From: Suillus spraguei
Taxonomy: Eukaryota > Basidiomycota > Agaricomycetes > Boletales > Suillaceae
Direction of reading: 5' to 3'
DNA length: 64,000 nt
Assembly (NCBI GenBank): GCA_016800925.1
Contig: JABCPU010000340.1
Location: 1 to 64,000, forward strand
Shown: positions 32,683 through 44,520 of the stretch, in pieces
Position numbering within the stretch: position 1 is the first letter of the stretch
How the letters are laid out: each line of letters begins with the position of its first letter
Program-made: the position numbers and the translations under genes
Notes under the pieces: generated by a model
What the model was told of the DNA's origin: nothing
The model's database searches: none
What the model saw: the letters and a program-made list of their open reading frames with translations, nothing else

Positions 32683-33056
32683 TTGCCTTCCTTCTTTGGA
32701 TACGCACTTACATTCTCACGACTCTCTTGGTCTGTGCGCACATATTGGCCTATTTAAGCACAGTGTACTTGTAGTAGATTCCTTACTTTAATCTTACTGG
32801 GTTTTACCTTGAACTTCCTTTGCTTAGGTCTCCAACCTAAGTTGTCTTGAATCGTCTCTAAGTCTAAGCACTCCTTAGCCTTAGTCTCTATTCTCGCGGA
32901 TACCTTTGAGACTCGTCTTAAAGGTCGAACCCTTGATCGTACTCGGAACGTGTTCCTTGTACTTTCACCTTGTCCTCTTCTGGACATTGTAAGAACTCCC
33001 AGCAGACCGTCTGTGTCTTCTCACTGTCGCTGGTGACGCCACCCCAGTTCGTAACA
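32582..33056 (+). repeat. E4 3' LTR
   Basis: 475 bp, preceded directly by the polypurine tract AAAAAGGGGGTAA. It is nearly identical to 25420-25894. Confidence 0.92.
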
Positions 33057-34084
33057 CTTATCACTGACCTCCCTGTCTCTGGAGGCTTTGACAGTATCAT
33101 GGTCGTGGTAGACCATGGCCTTACGAAGGGGGTAATTATTATCCCTTGTTTGAAAACCATCACTTCCGAAGGTGTTGCTAAACTATTCTTGAAACACGTT
33201 TACCGTCGATTTGGACTCCATGACAAAGTCATTTCGGATCGAGGTCCGCAGTTCCTATCGCGCTTCTCTAAAGAGCTTGCCCGACTTCTCGATTACGTCA
33301 TTGCTCCATCTACAGCTTATCACCCTCAGACAGATGGTCAAACGGAAAGGCTTAATCAAGAACTGGAAACATACCTATGCATCTATTGCCGCAACAATCC
33401 TGAAGATTGGATAGAACATCTACCAATCGCCGAATTTGTCCACAATCACCGAAAACACGATGCAAGAAATGCATCACCTTTTTATTTGATGATGGGATAC
33501 GAACCACGCACTATCCCTCACCTTATCCCTGATTCATCAGTCCCCGCAGCAGAAGATCGAGTACGATCCCTGCAGAAGACAAGAGAAGAAGCAATCGCCT
33601 GTCATAACATTGCAATGCAAACAATGGCCGAACGATCCCGAGGAGATAAGTACATTCCATGGAAGATCGGAGATAAGGTTTGGTTATCTGCTGCCAATCT
33701 TAGACTCAAACTCCCACCGAGGAAGCTTGCGCCAAAGCGATACGGACCTTTCCGATCATCGATGCCTTATCACCCATCACGTTCACACTCAAACTCCCTC
33801 CGCAGTGGAAAATTCATCCCATGTTCCACGCTTCTGTCTTATCGTCCTATAGTGAAACAGACGTACACGGTCCAAACTTCCCTGAACCACCACCTGACAT
33901 CATCGAAGAAGAAGAAGAATATGAAATAGAAGCAATTCTTTCTCACAAAGGAACCGGCACTCGCCGACGCTATCTCGTTTCTTGGAAAGGATATTCATCG
34001 GGAGATAACGAATGGCTCCCAGAAAAGAACTTGAAGAACTCCGCTCAAATCTTGAATGCTTATAAGAAGCAACACGCCCTCTGA
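33057..34084 (+). pseudogene. pol: E2 pol, part C: integrase core and chromodomain
   Basis: It resumes after E4 at [10 protein letters not shown]. It holds SDRGPQFLS, the QTERLNQE catalytic Glu region, the C-terminal GDKVWL segment and the chromodomain (YLVSWKGY, WLPEKNL). A frame break near 33752 (CCC to CC) separates integrase from the chromodomain. Confidence 0.88.
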
Positions 34085-34139
34085 TTATCCTTCAGTCAAT
34101 CAACTCGCATTAGCACTTGATCAACTAACAACGCTTCAA

Positions 34140-35608
34140 ATGTCTTTCCCCACTGCTTACATCACCCCCGTCACCATTGCCAACAATGACTCCAACTCCG
34201 ATGCTGAACATTACGGAACCCTTGCCACTGAAATCGATAACACCTCTTACATCGAAGCCGCCCTTCTATGTGAAGGACACGCCCTTGAAATTGAAAGAAT
34301 CCTCACAGAAAGAGGTGCCTTCCCGGCTCTCCTCCTCGTCAACATTATCCATACTGCTGCCCTCATCGAAACCACTGCTAATGAAACCACAGACACTACC
34401 TATCGTCAACGCTTCCTACATCTTCAAAAACGTATTCGTGCTTACGCTATGCTGCTGCTTCCCAATTCTTTTAAAAGCGATGTTGAAGAAGCTATTCACA
34501 TCGTGGCCAAACACCGAGCAGGTGTTGCTCGACCTCCCTCTCTGCAGGAAGATACACCACTTCCTATTCCAGCACCCTCTTCTTCGCGCGTGTATTCTAG
34601 TGTTGACACCCTTGCTGGCTTATGCACTGCTGTTCAAGAGATCGGGCAGCTTACCAACGCAGTCGTCGAAACCATCCAGCAATCAGTCGCTGAAACTAGA
34701 GCAGCCAGAAACCTAGTCAAAGAAGCCATCACTGATCTACAACAAACACAAGCCGACCTCGCTTCCCCCGAACCCCATCTCCTATCGAAAAACCGACCTC
34801 ACCGCCTCTCATCATAAGCTCTCATGACCATCCTGCATGGCTATACGAGCCCTGTACTGAAGAACAGTGTGAAGCTGCAAAGAGATTAGAGATTCCTGTC
34901 GCTGAATTAATAGCACTCAGTCCTCGACTTCGCGACCTTCAGATCCATCCTCCCATGTCTATCCCATCATCATTTGGTCCAATGGATCTGTCTCGCCAGT
35001 CTTAGTAAAAGACTTCGGCATCACCTCCCCTTCTTCCTCTAACGAACTTCTTGCGGTTGCTGAACGAGGGACTACTCCTGACCTCCCCGCCTCCGCGTAC
35101 ACGCTAACCAGTAAACAGCAAGCGCAGCTTAGGCGTGACAATGCCTTCGCCTTAAAACGCATGACGCGACAGAAAGGAAAAAAAGCGTGCTAGATCCACC
35201 AGTCCCAAACCTGTTATTTCACCATCACCACTACGCATGTCTATCTCTAGCACTGATGAGAACATGAAATGCCGATTCTGTGGCATTGTCGGACATCGGC
35301 AAAAGAATTGCCTCGACTATCAGTGTCAAATCTGTTTGCGACATGCTCCCACCCATCTGTCCATTTACTGCCCTCAGCATCTTGGAGAACCCCCATTTAC
35401 GCTTACCTGGAAGGACGATGGATTTTATGATGCGCTTCGTAGGTGGGAACAGTACCTTATTAACCGTCGGCGACGAAAAGCAGGTCGACGGGCAAGGACT
35501 GTCGCAGAAGAGGAAGCGGCCTATATGTTGGGAGGAAGTGCCGCTGATGAAGACGTCGCTAACTATGACAACTATGACCCTGTCTACGACAACAATAGAG
35601 ATGTTTGA
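34140..35608 (+). pseudogene. E2 ORF3, frameshifted
   Basis: The start MSFPTAYITPVTIANN is intact and the first 226 codons are open to 34817. Single-base changes near 34765, 34985 and 35180 then break the frame. The C-terminal part (35237-35608) keeps the knuckle CRFCGIVGHRQKNC and the second cluster (CQICLRHAPTHLSIYC). This copy is more diverged from E1 and E4 than they are from each other, yet its cysteines and histidines are conserved. Confidence 0.75.
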
Positions 35609-35641
35609 AAGTCGGTGACTTTCAATGTAATACGGGGGTAA

Positions 35642-36113
35642 TGTTACAGTTGTACGTGCCCCTATTCATTTTCCCTTATCTTCCTACTTGTATATCATGT
35701 CACATGACTCTGACTCATATGCTCAACGCATCTGTACAATACATGCCTCCCTTATGAGGATACGCAGCTACATTCTCACGGTTACTTGGTCTGTGTGCAC
35801 ATATGTACATATATAAGCACAGTGTACTTGTAGTAGATTCTTTACTTTAATCTTACTGGGTTTTACCTGGAATATCCTTCGCTTAGGTCTCCAACCTAAG
35901 TTGTCTTGAATCATCTCTAAGTCTAAGCACTCCTTAGCCTTAGTCTCTATTCTTGTAGAACCTCTCAGACTTACCTTGAGGCCAGAACCTTGATCGTACT
36001 TGGAACCCATTCCTTGTACTTTCACCTTGTCCTCTTCTGGACATTGTAAGAACTTCCAGCAGACTGGCTGTGTCTTTTCACTGTCGCTGGTGATGCCACC
36101 CCAGTTCATAACA
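35642..36113 (+). repeat. E2 3' LTR
   Basis: 472 bp from TGTTACAGTTG to CATAACA. It is preceded by a short polypurine tract (ACGGGGGTAA) and a GAAAGTC-GGT-GACTTTC hairpin at 35607-35623. Confidence 0.9.
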
Positions 36114-36118
36114 CCATC

Positions 36119-38800
36119 GAGGGCATCGGACGCTGTCTTGAAGACAGGGTTGTCGAGGGGGTCAGAGGACGATAAGACATCCTTCAGATCGGCATCGAGA
36201 AGATGAACGAATAGAGTGTCAGGGAGGAGTATCTGGTCCTCGTTATCGTCTTTGCCGGAGTCATAGTCTGGCCGGCGAGATAGTGCATCAGGTACTGCCA
36301 ATTTAGTACCTGCAACATGATGTAGTTCAATGTCATAAAGTGACAAAATCAATTGCCAACGTGCTTGGCGACGTGTAAGCTTCTGTGCACTTCTGAAGTA
36401 CAGAAGATTCTTGTGGTCGGTGAATACCAGGATGGGGTGTGGGTTCCCTTCAAGATAATGGCACCATTCATTCAATGCCCTGATCACGGCAAGGAGTTCT
36501 CGATCGAAGACTTGGTAATTGCGTTCCGCGGGGTTCAAAGACTGGGAGAGGTATGCACATGGGTGATAAACACCATTCTCATCAGTTTGCAAGAGAACCC
36601 CGCCAGTTGCTACAAGCGAAGCGTCTGTAGCAATGGCAAATTGTCGGGAGGGATCAGGGTTACGGAGTACCAGTTGGGATGTGAAGCGTCGTTTCAATTC
36701 TTCGAAGGTGTCCATACATTTGGTTGACCAATCAAAGGTCTTATCCTTTTTGGTCAATTCGATAAGGGGTCGGGCGATGTCAGAATAGTGGGAAATGAAC
36801 ATGTGATAGAAGTTGCAAAAACCGAGGAATGACCGAACATCTTTTACGGATTTCGGAGTTGGCCAGTCAGCGATTCCTTTAGTCTTGGCAGTGTCCATAG
36901 CAACTTGTCCGGGCCGAATTATCATTCCGAGATATTCCACTTCTTCTGCATCGAAGGTGCATTTCTCCGGTTTCAGGAACAGGTGTTCCTTTCATATTTT
37001 CATCAAAACCTGTCTTGTCCGTTCATGACGTTCTGCCATAGTTGTGGAGAAAATTAGGATATCGTCCATGTAGATAACCATCCATCCTTCATTGATTTCC
37101 TGTTGGAAGGTACGATTCATGTATGCTTGGAAAGTTGCCGGGGAATTGCAGAGGCCAAAGAACATGACGTTTGGTTCAAAGAGACCGAATTCCATAGTAA
37201 AAGCAGCTTTCCAGCGATCATTGGGATGGATGCGAATATTGTTATAGCCGGACCGGATATCCATTTTTGTAAAGAACTGTGCGTTATGAAGGCGTGCGAC
37301 AAGGGAGATAGGGAGTGGGAGCGGATAGGCATTCTTTACCGTCCAATCATTGATGTAGCGATAATCTTGACAGGGACGCAATTCTCCACTCTTCTTTCCC
37401 ACAAAGAAGAAGCCACTGGCTTGGGGTGACTTCGATTCTGAGATGAAACCTTTCACAATGTTTTCATTGATAAACATTTTGACGGCAGCGCGTTCTTTTT
37501 CTGATAGCGGGTAAACCTTAGACGTACGAGGGATAAAACTGGGTTTCGTATCGATCCGATGATCGATACCGGGAGTTCAGGGGGTAGTTTGTTTAATCCG
37601 TCTTTAGCAAAGACGTCTGCGAAGTCGTGCAAATAGTCTGGGACCAATTCTTCGAATGATTTCTTTTTCTTTTCCTTCTCATCCGTGGCAAATTCCTGAG
37701 CTTTGTTACTATATTTCGGAGGAGGAAGGGAGATTGTGGAGTAGTTGGGGAGTTGTTCGAGTTGGGAAGTTCCATCATGTGTGAGAGGTGTATCCATGAA
37801 TACTTCTTCTATGATTCTCATGCTAACCCCATCGGTATCATACTCCACAAGAAACTCTCCATCTCCAAGCTCGTAAGAGGAAATTTCTCGCACTTCTGGT
37901 GCGTGCCAGACATCTTGCATTGTGTTGAATCGGTCATCATCCTCTGTTGGAATCAACGAGGGCACAGGTTCTTTTTCATCAGGGATTTCTTCAATTGAAG
38001 TTGAAGGGGTATGTTGGAGGGTTTTCGGAGGGATGTAGAACTTGGATAGTTTCAGTACGTTCGTATCTCGTCCAGGGATTTCTTCTTCCGCTTTTCTTTT
38101 CCCATACTGTTGTTCTTCTATTGGCTGTTGCTCAATAGGTTCTTGGCTGGCCCGATGCTCAGGCTCAGATTCATTCTTGCGCTTTTCTGCGCGGGGAATT
38201 GGTGATACTGGTCGCAGCAGTTGTACACAGGGAATAGGGTGGTGGTGCATGGTGTTTGTACTTCTGGCTCTGGATTGGTAGGAATAGAAGGGATTACGAG
38301 GGTCTCGGGAATCGGGAGTATTGCCATTTCTTAGAATGACAGTTGAAGGCTGGAGGCAATCCATTTTTCTTCCGATCCATATCCATATCAATTTTGATTT
38401 CATCTGATTTCGTTGTTTGAGGGAGGTTAATGTTTCAGCAGCCCAATCTATACTTGGGTTCATTGCTCATAACCACGGAATTCCCAGAAGGATTTGATCT
38501 CTTCTTCCTAGTTTGGTGATATTGAATTTTCCATACATGGTTCGTTCGTCAATTTTGACCACTAGGAGGCAATAGTGCATGATTGGTCCTCCTTTGATAA
38601 GAGTTCCATCTGCCATAGTAACTCGAAACGGTGTTTTGAGTTTTTGTCGTGTGATTTGATGGAGTTTTACAAACTCTTCTGAAATGAATGTTCCTGCGCT
38701 CCTGAATCGATAACGGTGGTGGTGTCGACGGATTTCAAGCGAGTACGCAAGGAAGGGTGATAGGGACACAAAGTTCTTTTCTTTCACCTACAGCGCATAC
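36119..38800 (-). pseudogene. pol: E3 pol: protease, RT, RNase H
   Basis: The protease segment (38787-38467) is broken just at the active site. A linker (38463-37453) precedes RT (37477-36992) with [10 protein letters not shown] and [11 protein letters not shown] thumb and RNase H (36940-36119) carry SVKDVRSFLGFCNFY, ATDASL and TDHKNLLYF. It stops at DALDG at the E2 insertion. Each boundary is a frameshift. Confidence 0.85.
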
Positions 38801-38859
38801 AAGTCTTAGTAATACATTGGGAGAAACATACGTTGAATCTTTGTTTCTCCAGGTTAAAA

Positions 38860-39678
38860 ATCTGCAATAATCCGCCTCACAGTTTCTTCGTCTTCTTCTT
38901 CTTTGACTTCGGTTTGTCGGAGCGGGGTCTTCTTCTTTCTGTCAGGACAGTTATGAATACAGTGTCCTGTCTTCTTGCACCCGAAGCATTGTCCTTCTTC
39001 ATGCATTCGGATCTCTCCATATCGGAGATTCGATCTACGACCATGGCATTGGAGTCACGATTAGGGATATATCGTGCGTTTCCGTATTCTTCTTCTTTTG
39101 TTGTGGGGCATGACGTGTCCTCATGGCTTGAAGCGATGATGGGATTGTCAATGGAAACGCATTGCAGCACAACATCTCGAAATACTTCTGAGACATCTCC
39201 TAGTGCGAAAAGCTTTGTAAGGATACCCCAATTCAGGCCATCTTGGAAGAATTGGATCTTCGTTGCATTTCGGTATATGAGCCTTGGCTGCAAGTGCCTC
39301 AAATCAGCGATGTAAGTGTGAAGATCTCCGCTTCCTTGTTTGAGATCCCTGAGTTTCGTAAGTGCAGTTCCTTTGGTATCCACTGGATCAAAGGCTTCTT
39401 TGAAGCTTTTCATAAAATCTACCATTGTCCCATAACCAACTTTTTGTCCGGAAGTGTCGGTTGATTGAGCATGATCAAGGAATTGCTCTTTCCAGGATTG
39501 CATTCTTTTCAGTCATAAAGGATGTTATGAAAATGATCTTCTGCTTGTCGGTGGTGTAGAGCTTTTCATTGATGTCGAAGCATAGATTGCATGACTGGAT
39601 AAATTCGGCAGATTTGTCGCAATCTCCATCAAAACCGGTTGGCTGACCGATTTTGTATTCAAATTCTTTGGTCGTCAT
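38860..39678 (-). pseudogene. gag: E3 gag, frameshifted
   Basis: It starts MTTKEFEYKIGQPTGF at 39678. Frame breaks occur near 39500, 39285 and 38985, the last within the CCHC region, where the GxKKTGH pattern is shifted. The frame end carries TAA after five T at the gag-pol junction. The candidate intron is preserved as GTATGTTTCTCCCAATG near 38832. Confidence 0.8.
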
Positions 39679-39857
39679 ATTTGGTGATTCGTCTTGCGAG
39701 TTATACTTTCTCTGTGCCTACACACGCTGTCTTGCTGTCCGTTAGGTCTTTTCTTCTGTTAGAGGGGTTTTTCTTGACAATCGGTTCTGCTTATCTAAGC
39801 AATCAGGGTTCTGGGTCATAGACTGGATAGTCGATGATCAGAAAGACTTTAATCTTT

Positions 39858-40333
39858 TGTTACGAACTGGGGTGGCATCACCAGCGACAGTGAAAAGACA
39901 CAGCCGGTCTGCTGGGAAGTTCTTACAATGCCCAAAAGAGGACAAGGTGAAAGTACAAGGAACGCGTTCCGAGTACGATCAAGGGTTCAGCCTCAAAGAC
40001 GAGTCTTTGAGGTTCTGCGAGAATAGAGACTAAGACTAAGGAGTGCTTAGACTTAGAGACGATTCAAGACGACTTAGGTTGGAGACCTAAGCAAAGGAGA
40101 TTCCAGGTAAAACCCAGTAAGATTAAAGTAAAGAATCTACTACAAGTACACTGTGCTTATATAGGCAAATATGTGCGCACAGACCAAGTAACCGTGAGAA
40201 CGTAACTGCGTATCCTAATAAGGAAGGCATATGTTTGTACAGATGCATTGAGCATATGAGTCAAAGTCATGTGACATGATATACAAGTAAGAAGATAAAA
40301 GGAAAATGAATAGGGGCACGTACAACTGTAACA
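39858..40333 (-). repeat. E3 5' LTR
   Basis: 476 bp; plus-strand ends TGTTACGAAC and ACTGTAACA. It directly abuts a partial LTR at 40334. Confidence 0.88.
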
Positions 40334-40437
40334 CATGTGATGTCTGATGGAAGTGGAAGTGTCCGAGCGATAAGCTCCATATCACATGATATACGAGAAT
40401 AGAAAGGAAAATGAATAGGGGCACATACAACTGTAAC
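40334..40437 (-). mobile_element. Partial, variant family A LTR
   Basis: The minus strand reads TGTTACAGTTGTATGTGCCC and resembles family A for about 65 bp. It then continues with unrelated sequence (ATGGAGCTTATCGCTCGG) up to the E3 LTR. It may be a different subfamily into which E3 inserted. Confidence 0.5.
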
Positions 40438-41025
40438 ACTGAGATAGTGAAACACAACTTACCCCTGTCACTCTTCTTCACAAGATTTGCTGATGCAACA
40501 AAGGAAGATGCTGTCAAGGCCCTCAAAGACCATGGATGGTTCCATCTGGTAGCTTATGCTACTCAAAATGCTTACCAACCATTCAATTCCTCCTTTTTAA
40601 TGTGTGATGACTTGCTGTCGCTCCCAGACATTCCCCTGGCCTGTTCTGAACCAAAGGAGTTTGCCTTCCTCTCTGCAAGACCAGTTGGATCACAGTTGAG
40701 ATGGATGCAGAATGAAACCACCCAGTTTGCTGCTGGGTTGCAGTTTTCTGGATTCAAAAGTGTTGTCGGAACAATGGGAAGCTTGGATGGCTCCAATGCC
40801 TATGAAATTATCAGCAAGTTCTATAACACTATCTTTTGTACTGAGGCCCTAGATTGTACCCTGGCTGCATAAGCATTGCATGATGCCCTGGAGGAAATGG
40901 CTAAGGGCAAGTTGTCTTTCAGACAAAGAATCACCTTTGCACATTTTGGACTATGGCCAGATAGGATATGGAGAAAGACAGATATAAAACTTAATATTCA
41001 TACACTACAGCATGCAGTCTCTGTT
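40438..41025 (+). pseudogene. CHAT-domain remnant, catalytic residues lost
   Basis: The translation follows the C-terminal half of CHAT (caspase-HetF-associated) domains, common in fungal TPR-CHAT proteins: KALKDHGWFHL, FNSSF, EFAFLSA, FAAGLQFSGFKSVVGTM, then ALHDALEEM and ITFAHFGLW. The catalytic His position (normally HxACHG) reads HLVAYAT, and the Cys position (LSAC) reads LSAR, so the dyad is gone. A TAA at 40870-40872 interrupts the frame. The N-terminal repeats are missing because LTR sequence starts at 40437. Confidence 0.6.
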
Positions 41026-41284
41026 GTACATCTCATGTAGCTGTGAGGGTGCTAAGTGTGTCCTCTATGCCCTTCAAAGTTCAAAACAAGGATGCTCAAA
41101 ACTGGACACGTGACTTGTTGATGCGAAGAGTAAGCATCTCATGCAGATACAAACCTCTTATGTGCTGACAATTACCTACTATTGAACATCAGGGGGCAAA
41201 CCTACTTTTGGCTGAGTTTTGACCAAGTGCTGGCACAACTGGCACTTAGCACATTGGCAAAACTTGGCAAAACTCCCAGGCACG

Positions 41285-42400
41285 TTACATCAATGAGACA
41301 CCCTTTATAGTCAACAGAGATTGCACATCCATCCTCTGAGTCAGATCCCACCTGTTAAACATCATCTTCAAAAGTTTCAGGGATAATTCCTTTGTCAACC
41401 TGTTCCAGCTCTGTGAGGTCATACACATTTCCCACCACAATCTCAAACCCTTCCAGCTGGGATCAATAACCAATGAGAATTCTGCAATGTGCTGCTCAAT
41501 TTTGTCAAAGGCAGCTGCAACCTCATCCTCTGTTAAGCTTTCTGGCCCCTCTAGCTCATCATCAACCTGACTTTGGCTTGTCAGTGGAGCTGTCCATGCA
41601 AAATCTGCATCAAGATCTGTTGCCAGGTCCATGTTGATGCCACCATTGTTCCAAGTGTGCATGTGTGCATGTTTTCGTCAGACAGGCTTGCCAGTAGCAA
41701 GTGCATGTTGATATACATGATAGGCATAGTTGTTACAAAGTTTTCCAAGGTCTTGAAAGTGCGAACTGTTAAGTTGCAATGTTTGACACTCTGGATCCCA
41801 CCAAGGTCCAAAAATAGTTGCTCAACATCAATAACATGAGGAACAATCGAGAATAAGGTGATTGTGAGTGTTTTCAGTGGGTGTGTCTTTGCAGATATTA
41901 AGAGGTTTTCCCACCAATCTTTCCCATTGGCTTGACTGCCTGCGAAGGCACCTTTGCATTGGTAGTACTGCTTTAGATTCTCAACAAGCTTGACAGCTTG
42001 ATCACCATCCCAGCGCCATTGTTTTGTGATGTCAAGTGCAACCGTGCACATCTACTCAAATGTTCAGCTCTTTGCAGCTTGAAACACAGCAAGTTTCCAG
42101 CACATTGGATGCAAGAATAGGGCAAGAGCGTGAATATCAGTATTTGTGGCATGAAATTCACAATTGAAGACATCTTTGGCATGCATCCAGAAGTCAACAT
42201 CCTCACCATCTTTGATTTGAAGACGCATCATTTGCTGAGCACACCAAATTAATTCAAGCATGCAGTCTGCTAAGGTAGCATCCCATGATTCAATATTTCT
42301 GATTGCATCAACAATGGGCTTGCATGTTTTGATGAATTGGCCTAGGGATACTAGTATACAAATGGTAAAAAAACATGGTAATATTACTGATTATAATGAT
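41285..42400 (-). pseudogene. hAT-family transposase, C-terminal remnant
   Basis: The segment with LTITLFSIVPH, VEQLFLDLGGIQSVKHCNL and LTVRTFKTLENF (about 41900-41740) matches the hAT dimerisation region as it appears in mushroom genomes, upstream of a DE-rich tail (41660-41285). The upstream part (42350-42064) reads CMLELIWCAQQMMRLQ, FNCEFHATNTDIHALALFL. TGA (42064-42066) and TAG (42052-42054) interrupt it and fit CGA and CAG ancestors. The N-terminus (BED finger, DDE start) is absent, cut off at the E7 LTR. Confidence 0.65.
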
Positions 42401-42473
42401 TGATGGAAAATCTGTGAAAGAAACTTGTCAGATTGTCGAAGTTACCCTCTGGTACTGCAGTACTACTACTACT

Positions 42474-43240
42474 TGTTAAGACTGTACTCAAGGGTAGAGA
42501 GATCCGAAGGGCTTTGGCCTCAGTTCGTACACTGTGCCCCTTTCTCGAGTAATGCCCTTTATTTCAGGGAGGAGTTATTCGTCCGAAGACCCGGAAGGGT
42601 TGCGTGACGGATCCGGGTGTCCGAAGGTGTCGGATGTAATACGTCCGAAGGTAATTCGGAACGTAAGGAGAGGAAAGAGATTAAGGCTAGTTTCGGAACG
42701 AGTTCCCAACTAGAAACTAACGGAGATGGACTATCCGAAGATAGAGTCGGAGGTATGGACTATAGGAGTCAATCCTAAGTCTCGGAAGGTGACTTTAAAG
42801 CAGAGAGTGACTTAAGTCCGGAGGAGGCAGAATGAGCAGAATCTAAGATGATATTCGAACTAAGGTTCTACGAAGATCTACAAGTGGTTTATATACAGTA
42901 AGTATCTAAGACGGATAATCAGCAAGTCCGGGACCGAGGGCTATGTACGAAGTGTAACGGAAGTCTATTAGTTATTGCACAGCGGATCAGTAAGCATGAA
43001 TCGGAAATGAACACAGGAAACGGATCAGTAACACAGGATGGAAATATAAACAGCCGGAGTACCGGTAGTAGGAGAAATGACGAAAGGAGATAGACGCAGA
43101 TGTTCACCAGGGAGTTAGGTGCGAGAAGTGAGTACATTCGGATGGGTGGTCCGGACAGGATCTGTGGAAGGACGGATATGGAAACGATCGGATCTGGACG
43201 GATATGATCGGATCTGAGATTAGAAGTTTGGTATATGACA
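42474..43240 (-). repeat. E7 3' LTR, family B
   Basis: 767 bp; plus-strand ends TGTTAAGACTG and GTATATGACA. The polypurine tract of E7 lies at about 43243-43254 (a C7 run in the plus strand). Confidence 0.9.
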
Positions 43241-43435
43241 GTATCCCCCCCTTAGGGCCGAACCCCTGAGGCACAAGAAGCGTCGATCCGGATCGGACAA
43301 GATTAATGCGAGACGATGGGGAAGTTTGATGGTTGTAGTGCTGAGTCTGTAATCCAACAGATATACGGACGTCAGACGTCCGAAGTGATTCCTACCCCCA
43401 CTTCATATCCTTGTTAACAAAACTTGTCTCCTAAC

Positions 43436-44520
43436 ATGTCTGGAAAGAAATCCGATGCCCCTAAGTCTGCTGCCGACCTTGTGGCGGATCTGGAGCAGCA
43501 ACTGGCGGCTGCTAAGGCTGCAGCTGAAGCCGAGGCGGAACGGAAACGGAAAGAGGTGGAGGAGCGGAAAAGGCAGGAGGAGTTGAAGCAGATTGAGTTG
43601 GCTGAGATCCGGAGGGAAATGGAGGAAAAGAGGCGGAGGCACTGATTGAGGCTCGGGTGAGTGCTGTGGACTCTCCCAGATCCGGATATTGATGGGTTGG
43701 CAAAGGCCAAGGCTGCTCCTGCGTCCGGAGCAAAGGATGGGTACTGCTCTCGTTGCGTCACTAAGGGCCGGATGTGCCAGTGGGGTGATGCTGAGAAGAA
43801 TGCCATGGTGAGTCGTCCGAAAACTTCGGATCCGCTGATTTCAACGTTTCGTAGATTAAGTCCTGTGACGTCTGCCGGAAAGACAAGGCCACTTGTCCTG
43901 GAAGGCCCGGATTCGTTAAGGGGCCTAAGGGCCGGAAGAGGCAGCGTCCTGCTGGTACTCCGTCTCCGAAGGGCAAAGGCAAGCGCCGTCAGAGGAGTCC
44001 TACTCCGGATGTGGCGGACGCGGATGTCTTCTCTAATCCAGTCACTATTGAAGGTACGGATGAGGATTTGTGGAGTACGATGACCAGGCTTGGGTGGCCG
44101 CTGCTAATGGCATCATGCTGAGTTGGCGCGGACCAACGGACTTCTCCAAGATGGTATTGTGGCGGCGGAAGGGAGTCGGATTGCCATGGAGCGGATGAGC
44201 TCCACCATGGAGGCCTTCCTCCAGCAACAGAGGGAATTCCAGGCCCTGCTCATCGAGGAAATCCGGACCGGATTTAGGCTTTCGTTTCTGCCGGATCCGA
44301 CAAGGATGGCGCTGGTGAGGAGATTGGGGAAGAGGTGGCGGATGAGAATGGAGGGGAGATGGCGGATGGGACTGGGGAAGAGATGGCGGATGGAACTGGG
44401 GAGGAGACTGGGGGTGCCGGAGGTGAAATGGAACTGGTGCTTAGTCCAGATCCGGATTTCCGCTACTGCCCTCAATGTACTTATATGTCGTTATGTACTT
44501 TTTCGAGCAATGGGACCAGG
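43436..44520 (+). pseudogene. Antisense gene in E7 with a Zn2Cys6-like cluster
   Basis: It is encoded opposite to pol in the E7 3' region. The start MSGKKSDAPKSAADLVADL leads into a Glu/Lys/Arg coiled-coil-like stretch (about 60 residues). After small frameshifts near 43625-43680 comes CSRC-x6-C, then, across a GT-AG intron (43808-43860), CDVC-x6-C. Spliced, the spacing is C-x2-C-x6-C-x11-C-x2-C-x6-C, the pattern of fungal GAL4-type zinc clusters. A basic tail (GKGKRRQR) and a helical, Gln-rich segment follow (about 44123-44280). Near 44335-44440 there is a repeat of Gly/Glu/Met-Ala-Asp. Frameshifts show this copy is decayed. A DNA-binding role is inference from the cysteines. Confidence 0.55.

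Larger units (their letters stand above)
25420..33056 (+). mobile_element. E4: full-length Ty3/gypsy element, family A
   Basis: The target duplication CTTAT is at 25415-25419 and 33057-33061. LTRs 25420-25894 and 32582-33056 are both 475 bp and differ at only a few positions by eye, so insertion was recent. Order: LTR, gag, pol, ORF3, polypurine tract, LTR; total 7637 bp. Joining the flanks restores E2 integrase (SVDLI then TDLP). Confidence 0.95.
19860..36113 (+). mobile_element. E2: Ty3/gypsy element, family A, hosting E4 and two solo LTRs
   Basis: 5' LTR 19860-20332 and 3' LTR 35642-36113 are near identical. CCATC occurs at 19855-19859 and 36114-36118, a 5-bp target duplication. Joining the flanks restores the minus-strand E3 pol sequence (DALDG then V). 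Inside E2, solo LTRs (22999-23953) and a complete element E4 (25420-33056) are inserted. Without these, E2 is about 7.6 kb. Pol and ORF3 carry stops and frameshifts, so E2 is not autonomous. Confidence 0.92.
36114..40333 (-). mobile_element. E3: truncated Ty3/gypsy element, family A (host of E2)
   Basis: On the minus strand the order is 5' LTR (39858-40333), gag, protease, RT, RNase H, ending at the point where E2 inserted. Nine more bases survive at 19851-19859 on the far side of E2. Integrase, ORF3 and the 3' LTR are missing, probably deleted when E1 came to lie next to it. It is the oldest layer of the stack. Confidence 0.9.
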
